This document shows positions 35,080-45,476 of a DNA stretch of 64,000 nucleotides, in pieces (position 1 is the stretch's first letter; the number at the start of each line of letters is the position of its first letter). A program made the translations under genes and the position numbers. This stretch comes from Hyphomicrobiales bacterium (GTDB taxonomy: Bacteria > Pseudomonadota > Alphaproteobacteria > Rhizobiales > Beijerinckiaceae). The stretch lies in assembly GCA_027484655.1 (NCBI GenBank), contig JAIXSM010000004.1, forward strand, positions 17,183-81,182, given 5' to 3'. A model generated the notes under the pieces. The model searched no databases. It was not told the DNA's origin and saw nothing but the letters and a program-made list of their open reading frames with translations.

Positions 35080-36135
35080 TCACGCCCCCTTCGCGCGCTC
35101 GAGGCGCATCAGCATCAGCCGCGCCGCCGCAAGCACGAAGAACGTGAGCACGAACAGCAGAAGGCCCAACAGGAACAGCGCGGATTGGTGCAAGCCGCCG
35201 CTTTCGGCGAACTCGCTGGCGATGGCCGCGGAGATCGTCGTGCCCGGCGAGAAGATCGAGTCCTGAATGCGGAACGAATTGCCGATGATGAAGGTCACCG
35301 CCATGGTTTCGCCCAGCGCGCGGCCCAGCGCCAGCATCACGCCCCCGATCACGCCCACGCGGGTGTAGGGAATGACCACGTTGCGAACCACTTCCCACGT
35401 GGTGCATCCAAGCCCGTAAGCGCTTTCTTTCAGCACGGGCGGCACTGTCATAAAGACATCGCGCGAGATCGCCGTGATGAACGGCAGGATCATGATCGCG
35501 AGAACAACCGACGCGTTGAACAACGACAGGTAGGACGGCGGACCTCCGAAGATGGAGCCCAGAACCGGAATGCCAGACGTGGCCGCAATAATCCAGGGCT
35601 GGACATGATCGGCCAGAAACGGGGCCAGCACGAAGAAGCCCCACATCCCGTAGATGATTGAGGGAATGCCGGCCAGAAGCTCGATGGCGACGCCGAACGG
35701 CCGGCGCAGCCACATGGGACAGAGCTCAGTCAGAAAAATCGCTATGCCGAGCCCGACCGGCACCGCGATGAGCATCGCGATCAGCGACGACACGAATGTT
35801 CCGTAGATCGGACCCAGCCCGCCGAGGATGGGAGCGGGCTCAAGCTGCGGGGCCCAGCGTTGGGTGGTGAGAAAGCTCAGACCGAAGTGCTGGATCGCAG
35901 GCCACGCGCCCACGATGAGCGAGAGGATGATGCCGCCAAGCAGCAACAGAACGCAGATCGCCGACGCGCGCGTGAGCCAGTAGAATGTCTTGTCGCTCAG
36001 CGCGAACTGTTTGAGCGCCTGCGCTCGATCTGCGACCGGCGCCTTCGCCGCCGCGTTTGCCTCAATGGCGATGTCCGACACGTCCGCCCCCGATACGCCT
36101 GCGCCTTTTGAAGGCTGATCCACAAGGCACCTCAC
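35080..36135 (-). CDS. pstC: Phosphate ABC transporter permease PstC
   Basis: A permease of up to 351 residues with six or more helices and the EAA-like loop [21 protein letters not shown]. No ATG fits the start. In-frame GTG codons occur at 36135, 36123 and 36081. The last gives [13 protein letters not shown] with GGGGGCG upstream and may be the true start, so the first 18 residues are uncertain. It sits 43 bp after pstS, the gap holding a hairpin. Confidence 0.93.
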   Translation of the reverse strand: MRCLVDQPSKGAGVSGADVSDIAIEANAAAKAPVADRAQALKQFALSDKTFYWLTRASAICVLLLLGGIILSLIVGAWPAIQHFGLSFLTTQRWAPQLEPAPILGGLGPIYGTFVSSLIAMLIAVPVGLGIAIFLTELCPMWLRRPFGVAIELLAGIPSIIYGMWGFFVLAPFLADHVQPWIIAATSGIPVLGSIFGGPPSYLSLFNASVVLAIMILPFITAISRDVFMTVPPVLKESAYGLGCTTWEVVRNVVIPYTRVGVIGGVMLALGRALGETMAVTFIIGNSFRIQDSIFSPGTTISAAIASEFAESGGLHQSALFLLGLLLFVLTFFVLAAARLMLMRLERAKGA

Positions 36136-36143
36136 ATGCGAAT

Positions 36144-36165
36144 GAGGGGCGGTTGCCCGCCCCTC
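36144..36165 (-). promoter_or_regulatory. pstS-pstC intercistronic hairpin
   Basis: A perfect 9-bp stem (GAGGGGCGG with CCGCCCCTC) and a 4-nt TTGC loop lie between the pstS stop and pstC. There is no T-run. Such hairpins behind binding-protein genes usually protect the upstream mRNA and let the binding protein be made in excess (known for other operons; inferred here). Confidence 0.7.
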
Positions 36166-36178
36166 GTCCGCCGGATGT

Positions 36179-37204
36179 TTACTTCACCTGGATCTCGTTC
36201 GCCCAGGTCTGCTTGATCAACTTCACGACGCTGTCGGGCATGGGCACGAAGTCAAGCTCGTCCGCCATGGCGTCGCCCTTCTCGAAGGCCCACGCGAAGA
36301 AGTCGAGCGCGCGACGAGCCGCCACCGGATCCTGCGGCTTCTTGTGCATCAGGATGAACGTCGCAGCCGTGATCGGCCAGGACTTCTCGCCCGCCTGGTT
36401 GGTCAGGATGAGGCGATAGCCGGGCGCCTTGCTCCATTCCGCGTTGGCGGCGGCCGCCTGGAAGGTCTCGCGGTTGGGCCGCAGCACCTGCCCGGTCCGG
36501 TTCGTCAGCAGGGTGTAGGTCAGGTTGCTCTGCTTGGCGTAGGCGAACTCCACATAGCCGATGGAGTTGCGGGTCTGCGCGACGTTGCCGGCGACACCCT
36601 CGTTGCCGCGCGCGCCGACGCCCACGGGCCATTCAACCGCCGTGCCGGAGCCCACCTTCGACTTCCACTCCTCGGACACTTCCGAGAGGTAGTTCGTCCA
36701 CACGAACGTGGTCCCGGAGCCGTCCGAACGGCGCACCACCGCGATGGGGGCGGCGGGAAGCTTCAGGTTCGGGTTGAGCTTGACGATCGCGGGGTCATTC
36801 CAGGTCTTGATCTTGCCGAGGTAGATGTCCGCCAGCGTCTGGCCGTCGAACGTCATCTCGCCCTGCTTGATCCCGTCGATGTTGACGATGGCCACCAGCG
36901 CGCCCATGACCTGCGGCCACTGGACGAGGCCTTCCTTCGCAAGCTGCTCAGCCTGAAGCGGCGCGTCGGTCGCGCCGAACACCACCGTGCGGGCGAGGAT
37001 CTGCTTGACGCCTGCGCCCGAGCCAATCGACTGATAGTTCAGGCCAATGCCGGTCTCTTTCTTGTAGGCGTCCGCCCACTTCGCGTAGATCGGGAACGGA
37101 AAGGTAGCCCCGGCGCCCGTGATGTCCTGGGCGGCGGCGGACAGGCTCGCCATCGCGGCAAAACCAGCCACAAGAGCAGAGCGGAAAAAGCGGTTGAGGT
37201 GCAT
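36179..37204 (-). CDS. pstS: Phosphate-binding protein PstS
   Basis: A 341-residue periplasmic protein with a signal peptide (MHLNRFFRSALVAGFAAMAS, cut after SAAAQ). Phosphate-contacting blocks are ITGAGATFPFPIYAKW, SIGSGAGVKQI and RRSDGSGTTFVWTNYLSEV. The ATG at 37204 has GCGAGG upstream; an in-frame start 12 codons earlier has no support. It heads the pstSCAB-phoU-phoB operon and has a Pho box 61 bp upstream. Confidence 0.97.
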   Translation of the reverse strand: MHLNRFFRSALVAGFAAMASLSAAAQDITGAGATFPFPIYAKWADAYKKETGIGLNYQSIGSGAGVKQILARTVVFGATDAPLQAEQLAKEGLVQWPQVMGALVAIVNIDGIKQGEMTFDGQTLADIYLGKIKTWNDPAIVKLNPNLKLPAAPIAVVRRSDGSGTTFVWTNYLSEVSEEWKSKVGSGTAVEWPVGVGARGNEGVAGNVAQTRNSIGYVEFAYAKQSNLTYTLLTNRTGQVLRPNRETFQAAAANAEWSKAPGYRLILTNQAGEKSWPITAATFILMHKKPQDPVAARRALDFFAWAFEKGDAMADELDFVPMPDSVVKLIKQTWANEIQVK

Positions 37205-37264
37205 GTACGCCTCGCGGTTGGCGCTGGGGTATCCCAGCAAGCGCTGGTTGAGTACGAAGGTTCG

Positions 37265-37282
37265 ACGACAGGTTTATGACAA
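37265..37282 (-). promoter_or_regulatory. Pho box upstream of pstS
   Basis: Read on the minus strand: TTGTCAT AAAC CTGTCGT, two 7-bp direct repeats with 4-bp spacing that match the alphaproteobacterial Pho box (CTGTCAT, four bases, CTGTCAT) at 12 of 14 positions. It lies 61 bp before the pstS ATG, as expected for PhoB activation. Confidence 0.88.
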
Positions 37283-37457
37283 CGCCCGACCAGGGTTCCG
37301 GGCGCCGCGCGCCGGCGACCTTTTCCACAGGCGCCCCCAGCGCATCCCCAGCCAATCCCCAGCATTTGCACAGGCTTTTCCCGCCTTGCGTCAGGTGCAT
37401 TTTCGTCGTGGACGCTCCAGGAGGGCTGGCGTTGGCAGCTGCGCGACCCTAGATTGC

Positions 37458-37615
37458 GTTTGCGGGGCTGCGGGGCCCGTGTGGATCACTATCCCCGGGG
37501 CCTTATCGATCCGAACGGGAGCTGTCCCTGCCCTTGTCCGTGGACTTGGGCATAACGGCGCCCACCTACGTTGTAGGTTTCCCGGGATCGATATCCCACG
37601 GCTCAGGCGGCTCCG
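37458..37615 (+). ncRNA. ssrS: Probable 6S RNA
   Basis: The 480-bp gap between pstS and the 5-formyl-THF cyclo-ligase gene holds a structured segment with the 6S plan. A long interrupted stem includes TATCGATCC (37504-37512) paired with GGATCGATA (37585-37593). An apical hairpin GCCC-TT-GTCC-GT-GGAC-TT-GGGC spans 37530-37551. A small hairpin ACCTAC-GTT-GTAGGT (37564-37578) lies on the 3' side of the central region. Outer pairing of GCCCGTG with CACGGC extends the stem. 6S RNA genes lie directly upstream of this cyclo-ligase in many proteobacteria. A -10-like TAGATT is at 37450. 6S RNA mimics an open promoter and binds sigma-70 RNA polymerase. Ends are approximate. Confidence 0.75.
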
Positions 37616-37688
37616 CGCTTTTCCATGGTTGAGCTTTCCGGCGACGCCGGAGCTTTCGCGGCGCCGATCTTTATGGTAGCCGCCGCCC

Positions 37689-38291
37689 ATGAGTTCACCG
37701 TCCCGACAGGATCTCAAATCGCAGATCCGGCGCGAGGGTCTGGCGCGTCGCGCCGGAACCCCTGACGATGTGCGTGAGGCCTTCGCCGGGCGGCTGGCGC
37801 TTGAGGGCGTGCAACTCGCGCGCCGGGCCATCGTGCGCACAGTGGGCGTGTTCTGGCCCATCGGCACGGAGCCCGACACGCGCCAACTGCTGGCCGCGCT
37901 CGACTATCACGAGTTCATCGCCGCCCTGCCGGTTGCTGGGCCCATGGGCGCGCCGCTCACCTTCCGCCGCTGGCGCGAGGGCGAACCGCTCGTGCAGGGG
38001 GCCATGCGCATCCCGGAGCCCGCCGCAAGCCTGCCGGAAGTGACGCCGGACCTGCTGTTCGTCCCCTGCGCCGCGTTCGACCGGCGGGGCTATCGCGCCG
38101 GCTACGGCGGCGGCTACTATGACGCGACGCTCTCCGCCTTGCGGGCGCGCCGCCCGGTCCCGGCCATCGGGGTGGCGTTCGCCTGTCAGGAGGTCGCGGC
38201 CATTCCCGAGGAGGCCCACGATCAGCCCCTCGACCTGATCCTCACCGAGAGCGAGCTGATCGACTGTTCGCTTGCATGGAGCCAACCATGA
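37689..38291 (+). CDS. ygfA: 5-formyltetrahydrofolate cyclo-ligase
   Basis: A 200-residue cytosolic enzyme that converts 5-formyl-THF to 5,10-methenyl-THF with ATP. The N-terminus has KSQIRREG-like basic residues for ATP binding. The signature near the end is LLFVPCAAFDRRGYRAGYGG followed by GYYDATLS, with IGVAFACQEV behind it. It lies after the probable 6S RNA and 22 bp before a TIGR00282 phosphoesterase, a conserved alphaproteobacterial pair. In most relatives zapA lies upstream of the 6S gene; here zapA is at 63.1 kb. Confidence 0.93.
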   Translation: MSSPSRQDLKSQIRREGLARRAGTPDDVREAFAGRLALEGVQLARRAIVRTVGVFWPIGTEPDTRQLLAALDYHEFIAALPVAGPMGAPLTFRRWREGEPLVQGAMRIPEPAASLPEVTPDLLFVPCAAFDRRGYRAGYGGGYYDATLSALRARRPVPAIGVAFACQEVAAIPEEAHDQPLDLILTESELIDCSLAWSQP

Positions 38292-38313
38292 TCTTCCCTG
38301 CGCGGAGCCATTG

Positions 38314-39132
38314 ATGCGCCTTCTCTTCATCGGCGACGTGGTCGGCCGCACGGGGCGGCACGCGGTTGTTCAACGCCTGCCGGAGTTGCGGGAACGCTGG
38401 CGCCTCGACTTCGTTGTGGTGAACGGCGAGAACGCCGCAGGCGGCTTTGGCATCACCGAGGCGATCTGCGAGGATTTCCTCTCCGCAGGCGCTGACTGCA
38501 TTACGTTGGGCAACCACGCCTTCGATCAGCGCGAGGCGCTCGTGTTCATCGAGCGGCAGCACCGCCTCATCCGGCCGGCGAATTACCCCGCCGGCACGCC
38601 CGGTCGCGGCGCCAACCTGATCGAGGCGCGCAACGGCGCCCGGGTGCTCGTGACCAACATCATGGGCCGCGTTTTCATGGATCCTCTCGACGATCCGTTC
38701 GCCACCGTGGACCGTGAGCTGGAGGCTTGCCCGCTGGGCATGGCGTGCGACGCCATCGTCATCGACATCCACGCCGAGACGACCAGCGAGAAATACGCCA
38801 TGGGCCATTTTGCGGACGGGCGCGCCTCGCTCGTCGTCGGCACCCACACCCATGCGCCCACCGCCGACGCGCAGATCCTGCCCGGCGGCACGGCCTACCA
38901 GTCGGATGCGGGCATGACCGGCGACTACAACTCCGTCATTGGCATGAACAAGGCCGAGCCGCTGCAACGGTTTACGCGACGCATTCCCACCGGGCGCTTC
39001 GAGCCGGCGGATGGTCCTGCCACCCTGTGCGGCGTCGCCGTTGAGATCGGCGGCGACGGCCTCGCCACCATGGTGCAGCCGGTGCGGCTTGGCGGGCGTC
39101 TTCGCGAGGAGACCCCGCGCGACTGGGAGTAA
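38314..39132 (+). CDS. TIGR00282-family metallophosphoesterase (YmdB-like)
   Basis: A 272-residue cytosolic phosphodiesterase-like protein. Metal-binding motifs are FIGDVVGRTGR, VVVNGENAAGGFG, ITLGNHAFDQ, IVIDIHAETTSEK and VVGTHTHAPTADA, matching YmdB of Bacillus, which hydrolyses cyclic nucleotides in vitro. The ATG at 38314 has GCGGAGCC upstream; a 14-codon longer frame overlaps the cyclo-ligase gene region without support. It is probably transcribed with the cyclo-ligase. Confidence 0.92.
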   Translation: MRLLFIGDVVGRTGRHAVVQRLPELRERWRLDFVVVNGENAAGGFGITEAICEDFLSAGADCITLGNHAFDQREALVFIERQHRLIRPANYPAGTPGRGANLIEARNGARVLVTNIMGRVFMDPLDDPFATVDRELEACPLGMACDAIVIDIHAETTSEKYAMGHFADGRASLVVGTHTHAPTADAQILPGGTAYQSDAGMTGDYNSVIGMNKAEPLQRFTRRIPTGRFEPADGPATLCGVAVEIGGDGLATMVQPVRLGGRLREETPRDWE

Positions 39133-39214
39133 GCGCCCCAGGCCATTTCGGCTTGCCCCCAAGCCCCGGCGGTCATAGTCGTTGCTGAACAATGCTTCGA
39201 CAAGCGGGGGGACG

Positions 39215-40807
39215 ATGCAGGCGAGCGCGGTTCAGGATCTTCCGTTTCTTCATCCCTTTCTTGGCGAGGATGCAGCGACGCTACTGCGCGAGCGCGCAGG
39301 TCAATACGGCGAGCGCGCGTTCCTCACCTGGGCGCCATTTGATGGGCCCGCGCAGACATGGTCGTGGGCGCGCTTCGAGGATGACGTGGCGCGGCTGGCC
39401 GGCGGCCTGCTGAGACGGGGCGTGAAGCCCGGCGACCGCATCTTCATCCTGCTGGAGAACTGCCCCGAGACGCTCATCGCGCGCTTCGCCTGCGCGTGGA
39501 TCGGCGCTGTCGCAGTGCTGGGCAACCCGGCCCTGACGGCGCCGGAGGCGCGCGATCTCGTGGAGGCGTCCGGCGCCGGCGCCGCCATCACCCAGCCGCG
39601 CCTGCGCGAGATCGTCGCCGGCTGTCCGGGACTCGCGTGGATTCTGCTCACCTCCCATGACGCCGGCGCGCCGCCGCAGATCGAGGTCGCCGCCAGCGAG
39701 CGGCTTGAGGCGGCGATGAGCGAACGCGCGCCCGCCCGCGCGCCGGACCCGACAGCGCCCGCCATGATCCTTTTCACCACCGGCACAACGTCCCGCGCCA
39801 AGGGCGTACTGTGGACCCACGCCAACGTGCTGTGGGGCGCCAAGATGGCCGCGCTGCAGCAGGCCATGCGCGCCGACGATGTGCACCACGTGTTCCTGCC
39901 GCTCTTCCACGTGGTCGGCTTTTCGTGGTCGTTCCTCGGCGCGATGTTCGCCGGCGCCCGGGTTCTGCTGCAACCACGTTTCTCCGGCACACGATTCTGG
40001 GGCGCGGCCATCGAGCATCGGGCCACCCTGTCGTCGCAGGTGAAGTTCACCAGCAACGTGCTGTCGCAGAACATGCCGCCGGAACACTTCTTCCGCCAGT
40101 GGACCACCGCCAACCACACGCCCGCCTATGCGGAGCGCTTCGGCGTGCGCGAGGTGAGCGGCTGGGGCATGACGGAAATGGTGGCGCAAGGCATGGTGGG
40201 CGATCCCTGGTCGGCGCAGCCTGCGCGCACCGTGGGCCGCCCCTCGCTCGCCTACGGAATCCACATCGAGGATGACGACGGTCGCCCCGTGCGGCCCGGC
40301 GAAACCGGCCACCTGTTCGTCACTGGCGTGCGCGGCCTCTCGATCTTCCGCGAATATGACGGCAACGCGCAGGCGACAAGCGACGCCTTCGACGACCGCG
40401 GCCGCTTCATCACCGGCGACCGCGTTACGCTGCACGAGAACGGGTGGGTGGAGTTCGCCGACCGCACCAAGGATGTCATCAAGGTGGGCGGAGAGGGCGT
40501 GTCGGGCGGCGAGGTGGAAACCTGCGTGGCGCAGGTGAAAGGCGTGCGCGAGGTCGCCGTGGTCGGCAAGCCGGACGACGTCTGGGGCGAAGTCGTGATC
40601 GCGTTTGTCATTCCCGGCGCGGACGTCGCAGACCGGAGCGCGTTGCGCGAAGCGATCGCCACGCATTGCGCATCGTCGCTTGCAAAGTTCAAGCGGCCCG
40701 CCGAGGTGCGCGTGGTGGACGATTTCCCGCGCATCGGCTTCGGCAAGATCGCCAAGGTGAAACTGCGCGAGCAGCTGGTTGCCGAACGCAAGGGTGAGCC
40801 CGCATGA
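39215..40807 (+). CDS. AMP-forming acyl-CoA synthetase/ligase
   Basis: A 530-residue adenylate-forming enzyme that activates a carboxylate to its CoA thioester. The P-loop reads ILFTTGTTSRAKGVLWTHAN (residues about 186-204), with SRAKG where GxPKG is usual. Further motifs are VSGWGMTEMVAQG, GRFITGDRVTLHENGWVEFADRTKD and FGKIAKVKLRE with the catalytic C-terminal lysine. The ATG at 39215 has GGGGGGACG upstream. It overlaps the DsbA-family isomerase gene by four bases, which hints at aromatic acid breakdown (inference). Substrate not identified. Confidence 0.88.
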   Translation: MQASAVQDLPFLHPFLGEDAATLLRERAGQYGERAFLTWAPFDGPAQTWSWARFEDDVARLAGGLLRRGVKPGDRIFILLENCPETLIARFACAWIGAVAVLGNPALTAPEARDLVEASGAGAAITQPRLREIVAGCPGLAWILLTSHDAGAPPQIEVAASERLEAAMSERAPARAPDPTAPAMILFTTGTTSRAKGVLWTHANVLWGAKMAALQQAMRADDVHHVFLPLFHVVGFSWSFLGAMFAGARVLLQPRFSGTRFWGAAIEHRATLSSQVKFTSNVLSQNMPPEHFFRQWTTANHTPAYAERFGVREVSGWGMTEMVAQGMVGDPWSAQPARTVGRPSLAYGIHIEDDDGRPVRPGETGHLFVTGVRGLSIFREYDGNAQATSDAFDDRGRFITGDRVTLHENGWVEFADRTKDVIKVGGEGVSGGEVETCVAQVKGVREVAVVGKPDDVWGEVVIAFVIPGADVADRSALREAIATHCASSLAKFKRPAEVRVVDDFPRIGFGKIAKVKLREQLVAERKGEPA

Positions 40808-41427
40808 CGAAGCCGTCCATCGACTTCTATTTCGACCTGATTTCGCCCTTCGCCTACATCGGCTCGACGCAGATCGAGGCGCTGGCCGCGCGCCATGGCC
40901 GCACCGTGACGTGGAAGCCCGTGCTTCTGGGCGTCACCGTGCTCAAGATCATGGGCATGAAGCCGCTGCCGCAGTATCCGCTGAAAGGCCCATACCTCGC
41001 CCACGATATGGCGCGGCTGGCGAAAATCTGGGGCGTGCCGCTGCATCCCCACAGCGTGCAGGGCCACAATTCTCTCAACGCCATGCGCGCGTTCGTGTGG
41101 CTCGACGCCCGCGACCCGGACGCAGCAAAAGCCTTCGCGCGCGCCATCTTCCGGCGCTTGTGGGTGGATGGCCTCGACATGACGCCAGTTGAAGCGTGCG
41201 TTGAGGAAGCGCAGCGCCTTGGCCTCGATGCGGCGGCGCTGGCGGACGGCATCGCCTCGCAAGAGGCGCGCGAAGGCCTGCGCGTGGGGGTGGAGCGGGC
41301 CATTGCGAACGGCGTGTTCGGCGCGCCGTTCGTCATTGCGGATGGCGAGCCGTTCTTCGGCTGCGACCACTTCTGGATGCTTGAGCAGTGGTTGCGCGAC
41401 GGCGCGTGGATGGCGCCGCCGGCGTAA
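40804..41427 (+). CDS. 2-hydroxychromene-2-carboxylate isomerase family (DsbA/GST-kappa fold)
   Basis: A 207-residue thioredoxin-fold enzyme, cytosolic. The opening SIDFYFDLISPFAYIGSTQI carries the active-site Ser14, and the C-terminal GVFGAPFVIADGEPFFGCDH is the cis-proline region. Family members use glutathione to isomerise 2-hydroxychromene-2-carboxylate in naphthalene breakdown. The start overlaps the stop of the acyl-CoA ligase gene, so they form a two-gene unit. It converges on the Bug-type gene with a 6-bp gap. Confidence 0.87.
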   Translation: MTKPSIDFYFDLISPFAYIGSTQIEALAARHGRTVTWKPVLLGVTVLKIMGMKPLPQYPLKGPYLAHDMARLAKIWGVPLHPHSVQGHNSLNAMRAFVWLDARDPDAAKAFARAIFRRLWVDGLDMTPVEACVEEAQRLGLDAAALADGIASQEAREGLRVGVERAIANGVFGAPFVIADGEPFFGCDHFWMLEQWLRDGAWMAPPA

Positions 41428-41433
41428 ACTGCG

Positions 41434-42429
41434 TTACTCCACCTTGGCGCCGGACGCCTTCACCACCGGCGCCCACTTCTCGACTTCCGACTTGATGAAC
41501 GCGGCGAACTCTTCCGGCGTGCTCGACAGTGGATCAAGGCCCATGCCGAACATCCTCTCGCGCACGTCCGGGCGCGCCAGCATCGCTCTGATCGTCGCGT
41601 TGTAACGATCGACGATCGGCTTCGGCGTGCCCGCCGGCGCAACCACGCCGAACCAGCCGCGCACATCGAAATCGGGCCAGCCCTGCTCGGCCATGGGAAC
41701 CACATCGGGGAGCGAGCGCGAGCGCTCCTTCGAAGTCACGCCGATGGCGCGCAACGTGCCTGCCTGAATGTGCGAGATGACGTCCGGGATCGACACGAAC
41801 ATCAGTTGCAACTGGCCCGACAGAAGATCCGGCACGGCCGCCGCCGCGCCGCGATAGGGCACGTGCTGCATCTGCACGCCCTCGATCATCTTCACCATCT
41901 CGCCGGCGAGATGCTGGGTGGTGCCGGTGCCTGCCGATCCAAACGAGATCTTGTCCGGGTTCGCCTTCGCGAACGCGACGAGTTCACGCACGTTTTTCGC
42001 CGGAACGGAGGGATGTACAACGACGACGTTCTTGAGTTCCGCAGCGAGAACAATAGGGGCGAAATCCTTCACCGGATCAAAGCGCATCCGCTCGCCATAA
42101 AGCGTCGGGTTCACGCCGTGGGTCGACACAGTCACCATGCCGATGGTGTAGCCGTCCGGCGCCGAGCGCGCGGTGGCCTCCGCGCCGATGTTGCCGCCGG
42201 CGCCGACCCGGTTCTCCACGATGACCTGCTGACCCCACTGCTTGCCGATCTCGTCGGCGATCATGCGGGCCAGAATGTCGAGGGAGCCGCCGGGCGTCGT
42301 CAGCGTGATGAGCCGGATCGGCTTGTTGGGAAAGTTTGCGGGCGCCTGAGTTTGCGCGAACGCGGCGCCGGCCGAGACGCCCAGCAGGGCGACAGCCCCC
42401 GCCAGTGCGCGCGTGAACGATGACAGCAT
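41434..42429 (-). CDS. Bug-type TctC-family substrate-binding protein
   Basis: A 331-residue periplasmic protein of the classic Bordetella uptake gene (Bug) type: FPNKPIRLITLTTPGGSLDI, VENRVGAGGNIGAEATARSAPDG, SFGSAGTGTTQHLAGEMVK and VPYRGAAAAVPDLLSGQLQL. It is distinct from the four FYKGK-type paralogues of this window. The ATG at 42429 has GGGGAGACC upstream and begins a signal peptide (cut after AFAQ). No TctA/TctB genes are beside it. Confidence 0.92.
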   Translation of the reverse strand: MLSSFTRALAGAVALLGVSAGAAFAQTQAPANFPNKPIRLITLTTPGGSLDILARMIADEIGKQWGQQVIVENRVGAGGNIGAEATARSAPDGYTIGMVTVSTHGVNPTLYGERMRFDPVKDFAPIVLAAELKNVVVVHPSVPAKNVRELVAFAKANPDKISFGSAGTGTTQHLAGEMVKMIEGVQMQHVPYRGAAAAVPDLLSGQLQLMFVSIPDVISHIQAGTLRAIGVTSKERSRSLPDVVPMAEQGWPDFDVRGWFGVVAPAGTPKPIVDRYNATIRAMLARPDVRERMFGMGLDPLSSTPEEFAAFIKSEVEKWAPVVKASGAKVE

Positions 42430-42512
42430 GTTGGTCTCCCCCCGTTTTTGATGGTGGAGACTGAGCCGCAATTCGCGTCGTTTGGCAAGATCCCTGATAA
42501 TGGGTGGGCGCG

Positions 42513-42585
42513 CAATGGACCGCGCGCGTCCTCGCGCGCCTTTTGACGCCGGCGGAATGCGCGCAAGGACGCGCGCAGGGCATTG
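42513..42585. repeat. Palindromic dispersed repeat, copy B
   Basis: The left arm 42517-42539 is identical to the minus-strand half-unit of copy A. The right arm starting at 42559 (GCGCGCAAGGACGCGCGC) is its imperfect complement, and the pair is extended by CAATG (42513) and CATTG (42581). It lies upstream of the Bug-type gene. Confidence 0.82.
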
Positions 42586-42690
42586 ACTAGGCTATGGGAG
42601 GCAGTATTCTGACAATACCCGGCGTTGAACTGTCGCCGTATGGCGCGCGTGTCGGACGACCGTCCGAATAGACGCCGGGGTCTTCGCCGC

Positions 42691-43299
42691 TCATAGTACG
42701 TGGATCGGCCCAAGCTGAGATTGTCTCTCCAGAAACTTGAGCCATCGACTGTCACGATCGTCAGGCCGATGCCCGCGGGCAATTGCTCCGGCGGCCATAT
42801 CGGCGAGCTGGACGAGTTCCTCAGCCTGCGAGTCCCGGCGGGCGAGGGTTCGAGGACACGGTCCTGCGCCGGCGGATAGGGCGACTTCGAGCCTGTCCCT
42901 GAGCGTTCGATCCGCCGCGCCATCCACGACAACCTGCGCAGTCCCGATGTCCGCCCCGCAGAGCTGGATCGCGCACTTGAGAAAGTGGTCGTAAAAAGTT
43001 TGCTTCTTCAGAAGCGCGGGCTGGATGGGCAAACTCGTCTTGCGCACGACAAGGCCACGAACCTCGAATGCGCAACCTGCGAGGGATTCAAAGAAATGAT
43101 CCTTCGCCTCCGGGCGCGTCTTGCTGAACTTGAACTCGCTCTAGTAGCCCAGCTGCCGCTTGGCCGCGCGAATGCGCTCGCGCACTGCGTCACAGGCCCC
43201 GGCGCTATCGAAAAGAACGAGCGCAACCACGAACAGGGGCGATGACCCGCAATCAAATTTAAAGCCGGGATCACCCGACTCGTCGATGAAAACAAACAT
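42691..43299 (-). pseudogene. DUF3800-family protein, interrupted by one in-frame TAG
   Basis: Reading from the ATG at 43299 gives a 202-codon frame with a single TAG at codon 53 (43143-43141) and the natural TGA at 42691. Before the TAG: MFVFIDESGDPGF, the DUF3800 start. After it: SEFKFSKTRPEAKDHFFESL, then an ending SQAEELVQLADMAAGAIARG, the other DUF3800 hallmark. No other frame change is needed, so this is a nonsense-killed but otherwise intact gene, probably recent (CAG to TAG is one change). DUF3800 proteins have an RNase H-like fold and often travel with mobile or defence loci. Many T-ending codons (TTT, GTT, CTT) differ from neighbours, suggesting transfer. Repeat copies B and C flank it. 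Confidence 0.85.
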
Positions 43300-43408
43300 G
43301 TAAAAAAACCTCGTCGCCCCACATGCTCACGCGGGAGGCGGACGTCAATGCGCGCAACGCTCCTGCCAGCTCCGTCCAGCGGTCGCAGGCAGCCCTTCCC
43401 GAAAACAG

Positions 43409-43431
43409 GCGCGCGAGGACGCGCGCGGTCC
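43409..43431. repeat. Palindromic dispersed repeat, copy C (half-unit)
   Basis: An exact copy of the 23-bp left arm of copy A, without the opposing arm. It lies downstream of ftsH, just beyond its terminator. Confidence 0.82.
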
Positions 43432-43446
43432 AGAAGACCCCAAATG

Positions 43447-43474
43447 AAAAAGCCCGGCGCGATGGCCGGGCTTT
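43447..43474 (-). terminator. Rho-independent terminator of ftsH
   Basis: On the minus strand the 10-bp stem AAAGCCCGGC/GCCGGGCTTT with a 6-nt loop is followed by a T-run (A-run at 43447-43450 on the plus strand). It begins 6 bp after the ftsH stop. Confidence 0.9.
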
Positions 43475-43479
43475 GAAAC

Positions 43480-45396
<1,917 letters not shown>

Positions 45397-45476
45397 TTCG
45401 ATCCTGTCAATCATCCGCCCAGGGCCCGGAGGAGATTGGTTTCCCCTCGTCGCGCGGCGGATTGCCAATAAACAAT

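Noticed and set aside
37432..37437. TTGGCA as the -35 box of the 6S RNA promoter
   Set aside because: It is only 12 bp from the -10-like TAGATT at 37450, too close for a sigma-70 promoter.
37637..37651. TCCGGC-GAC-GCCGGA hairpin as a terminator of the 6S RNA
   Set aside because: The stem is short and is followed by GCTTTCG, not a T-run; processing or read-through into the cyclo-ligase gene is as likely.
42691..43047. A free-standing 118-residue gene starting at the ATG at 43047
   Set aside because: It is the C-terminal part of the DUF3800 frame; the matching N-terminal part with the same frame lies directly upstream, so a single interrupted gene explains it better.
43141..43143. TAG in the DUF3800 gene as a recoded codon (pyrrolysine or read-through)
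   Set aside because: No sign of a recoding element, and pyrrolysine use is not expected in this group. Simple nonsense mutation or read error is enough.
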